From assembly GCF_001186125.1 (NCBI RefSeq), contig NW_014039797.1:6655-36433 (forward strand): a stretch of DNA of 29,779 nt, in the 5' to 3' direction. The notes under the pieces are model-generated. The model saw nothing but the letters and a program-made list of their open reading frames with translations, ran no database searches and was not told where the DNA came from. Both the position numbers and the translations under genes were made by a program. Positions 29,541-29,779 of the stretch are shown here, in pieces (within the stretch, counting starts at the first letter, position 1; every line of letters begins with the position of its first letter). This DNA comes from Sphaeroforma arctica JP610 (lineage: Eukaryota > Opisthokonta > Ichthyosporea > Ichthyophonida).

Positions 29541-29779
29541 GTATCTGTATTTGTATTGTCACTTGTATGTATGTACATATGCACACATATACACACACAA
29601 ATATATGTATAAATTATATATTATTGCTTGTACACACACACACACTCTCTCTTCCTCTCTCTCTCTATATAATATATATAAATATATATACATACATATA
29701 TACATGCACACATACATAAATACTATATATATATATACGTACATACATATATATATATATATACACATATATACATATA
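29541..29779 (+). repeat. (TA)n/(CA)n/(CT)n microsatellite to the window end
   Basis: It has CACACACACACT, CTCTCTTCCTCTCTCTC, ATATATAAATATATATACAT and similar units. Open frames in it are not genes. Confidence 0.95.

Noticed and set aside
28655-29768. Cys/Val/Tyr-rich frames on both strands
   Set aside because: They arise from microsatellites read in all frames.

Overview
This is eukaryotic nuclear DNA. It has no operon structure and is full of decayed retrotransposons, with long (CA)n/(TA)n microsatellites and one gene-like cysteine-rich reading frame built from animal-type inhibitor repeats. An invertebrate or a unicellular relative of animals would fit. I cannot name the organism from sequence alone, and host-gene density is very low.

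Left part (1-16145) is a nest of transposons. Two LINE 3' tails (1-66, about 1225-1276), a decayed macro-domain-like pseudogene (minus strand, about 590-1100) and a solo LTR (1519-2145) come first. Then comes the nest. An old Ty3/gypsy element on the minus strand (element B, 2426-16145 overall) has its left LTR split by a LINE (2722-3960 plus 9181-11893). The LINE is itself split between its endonuclease and reverse transcriptase parts by a younger Ty3/gypsy element on the plus strand (element A, about 3985-9180). The unsplit right LTR of B (15862-16145) serves as the empty-site control. Decay agrees with the order: B is the most broken and A the least.

Elements A, B and a third gypsy-type remnant (C, minus, about 16890-18980) carry, between RNase H and integrase, a segment resembling phage Dam-type adenine methyltransferases (the B copy is partial). 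This is the most interesting protein feature of the window.

Middle part (19000-25700) holds broken coding pieces that look like DNA-transposon or unknown genes: an unidentified 132-codon reading frame with a TATA-like box upstream, a Pif1-like helicase fragment, a transposase with THAP-like and DDE_Tnp_4-like segments, a cluster of four AATGTACATT palindromes beside a 54-base hairpin, and a reading frame with a GKRG motif. 

Right part (25700-29779) contains the one convincing host gene, a 373-codon minus-strand frame with repeated pacifastin-like and antistasin-like cysteine modules (26443-27564), followed by about 2 kb of noncoding sequence ending in microsatellites and a 95-base tandem repeat. 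No tRNA, rRNA or CRISPR array was recognised.
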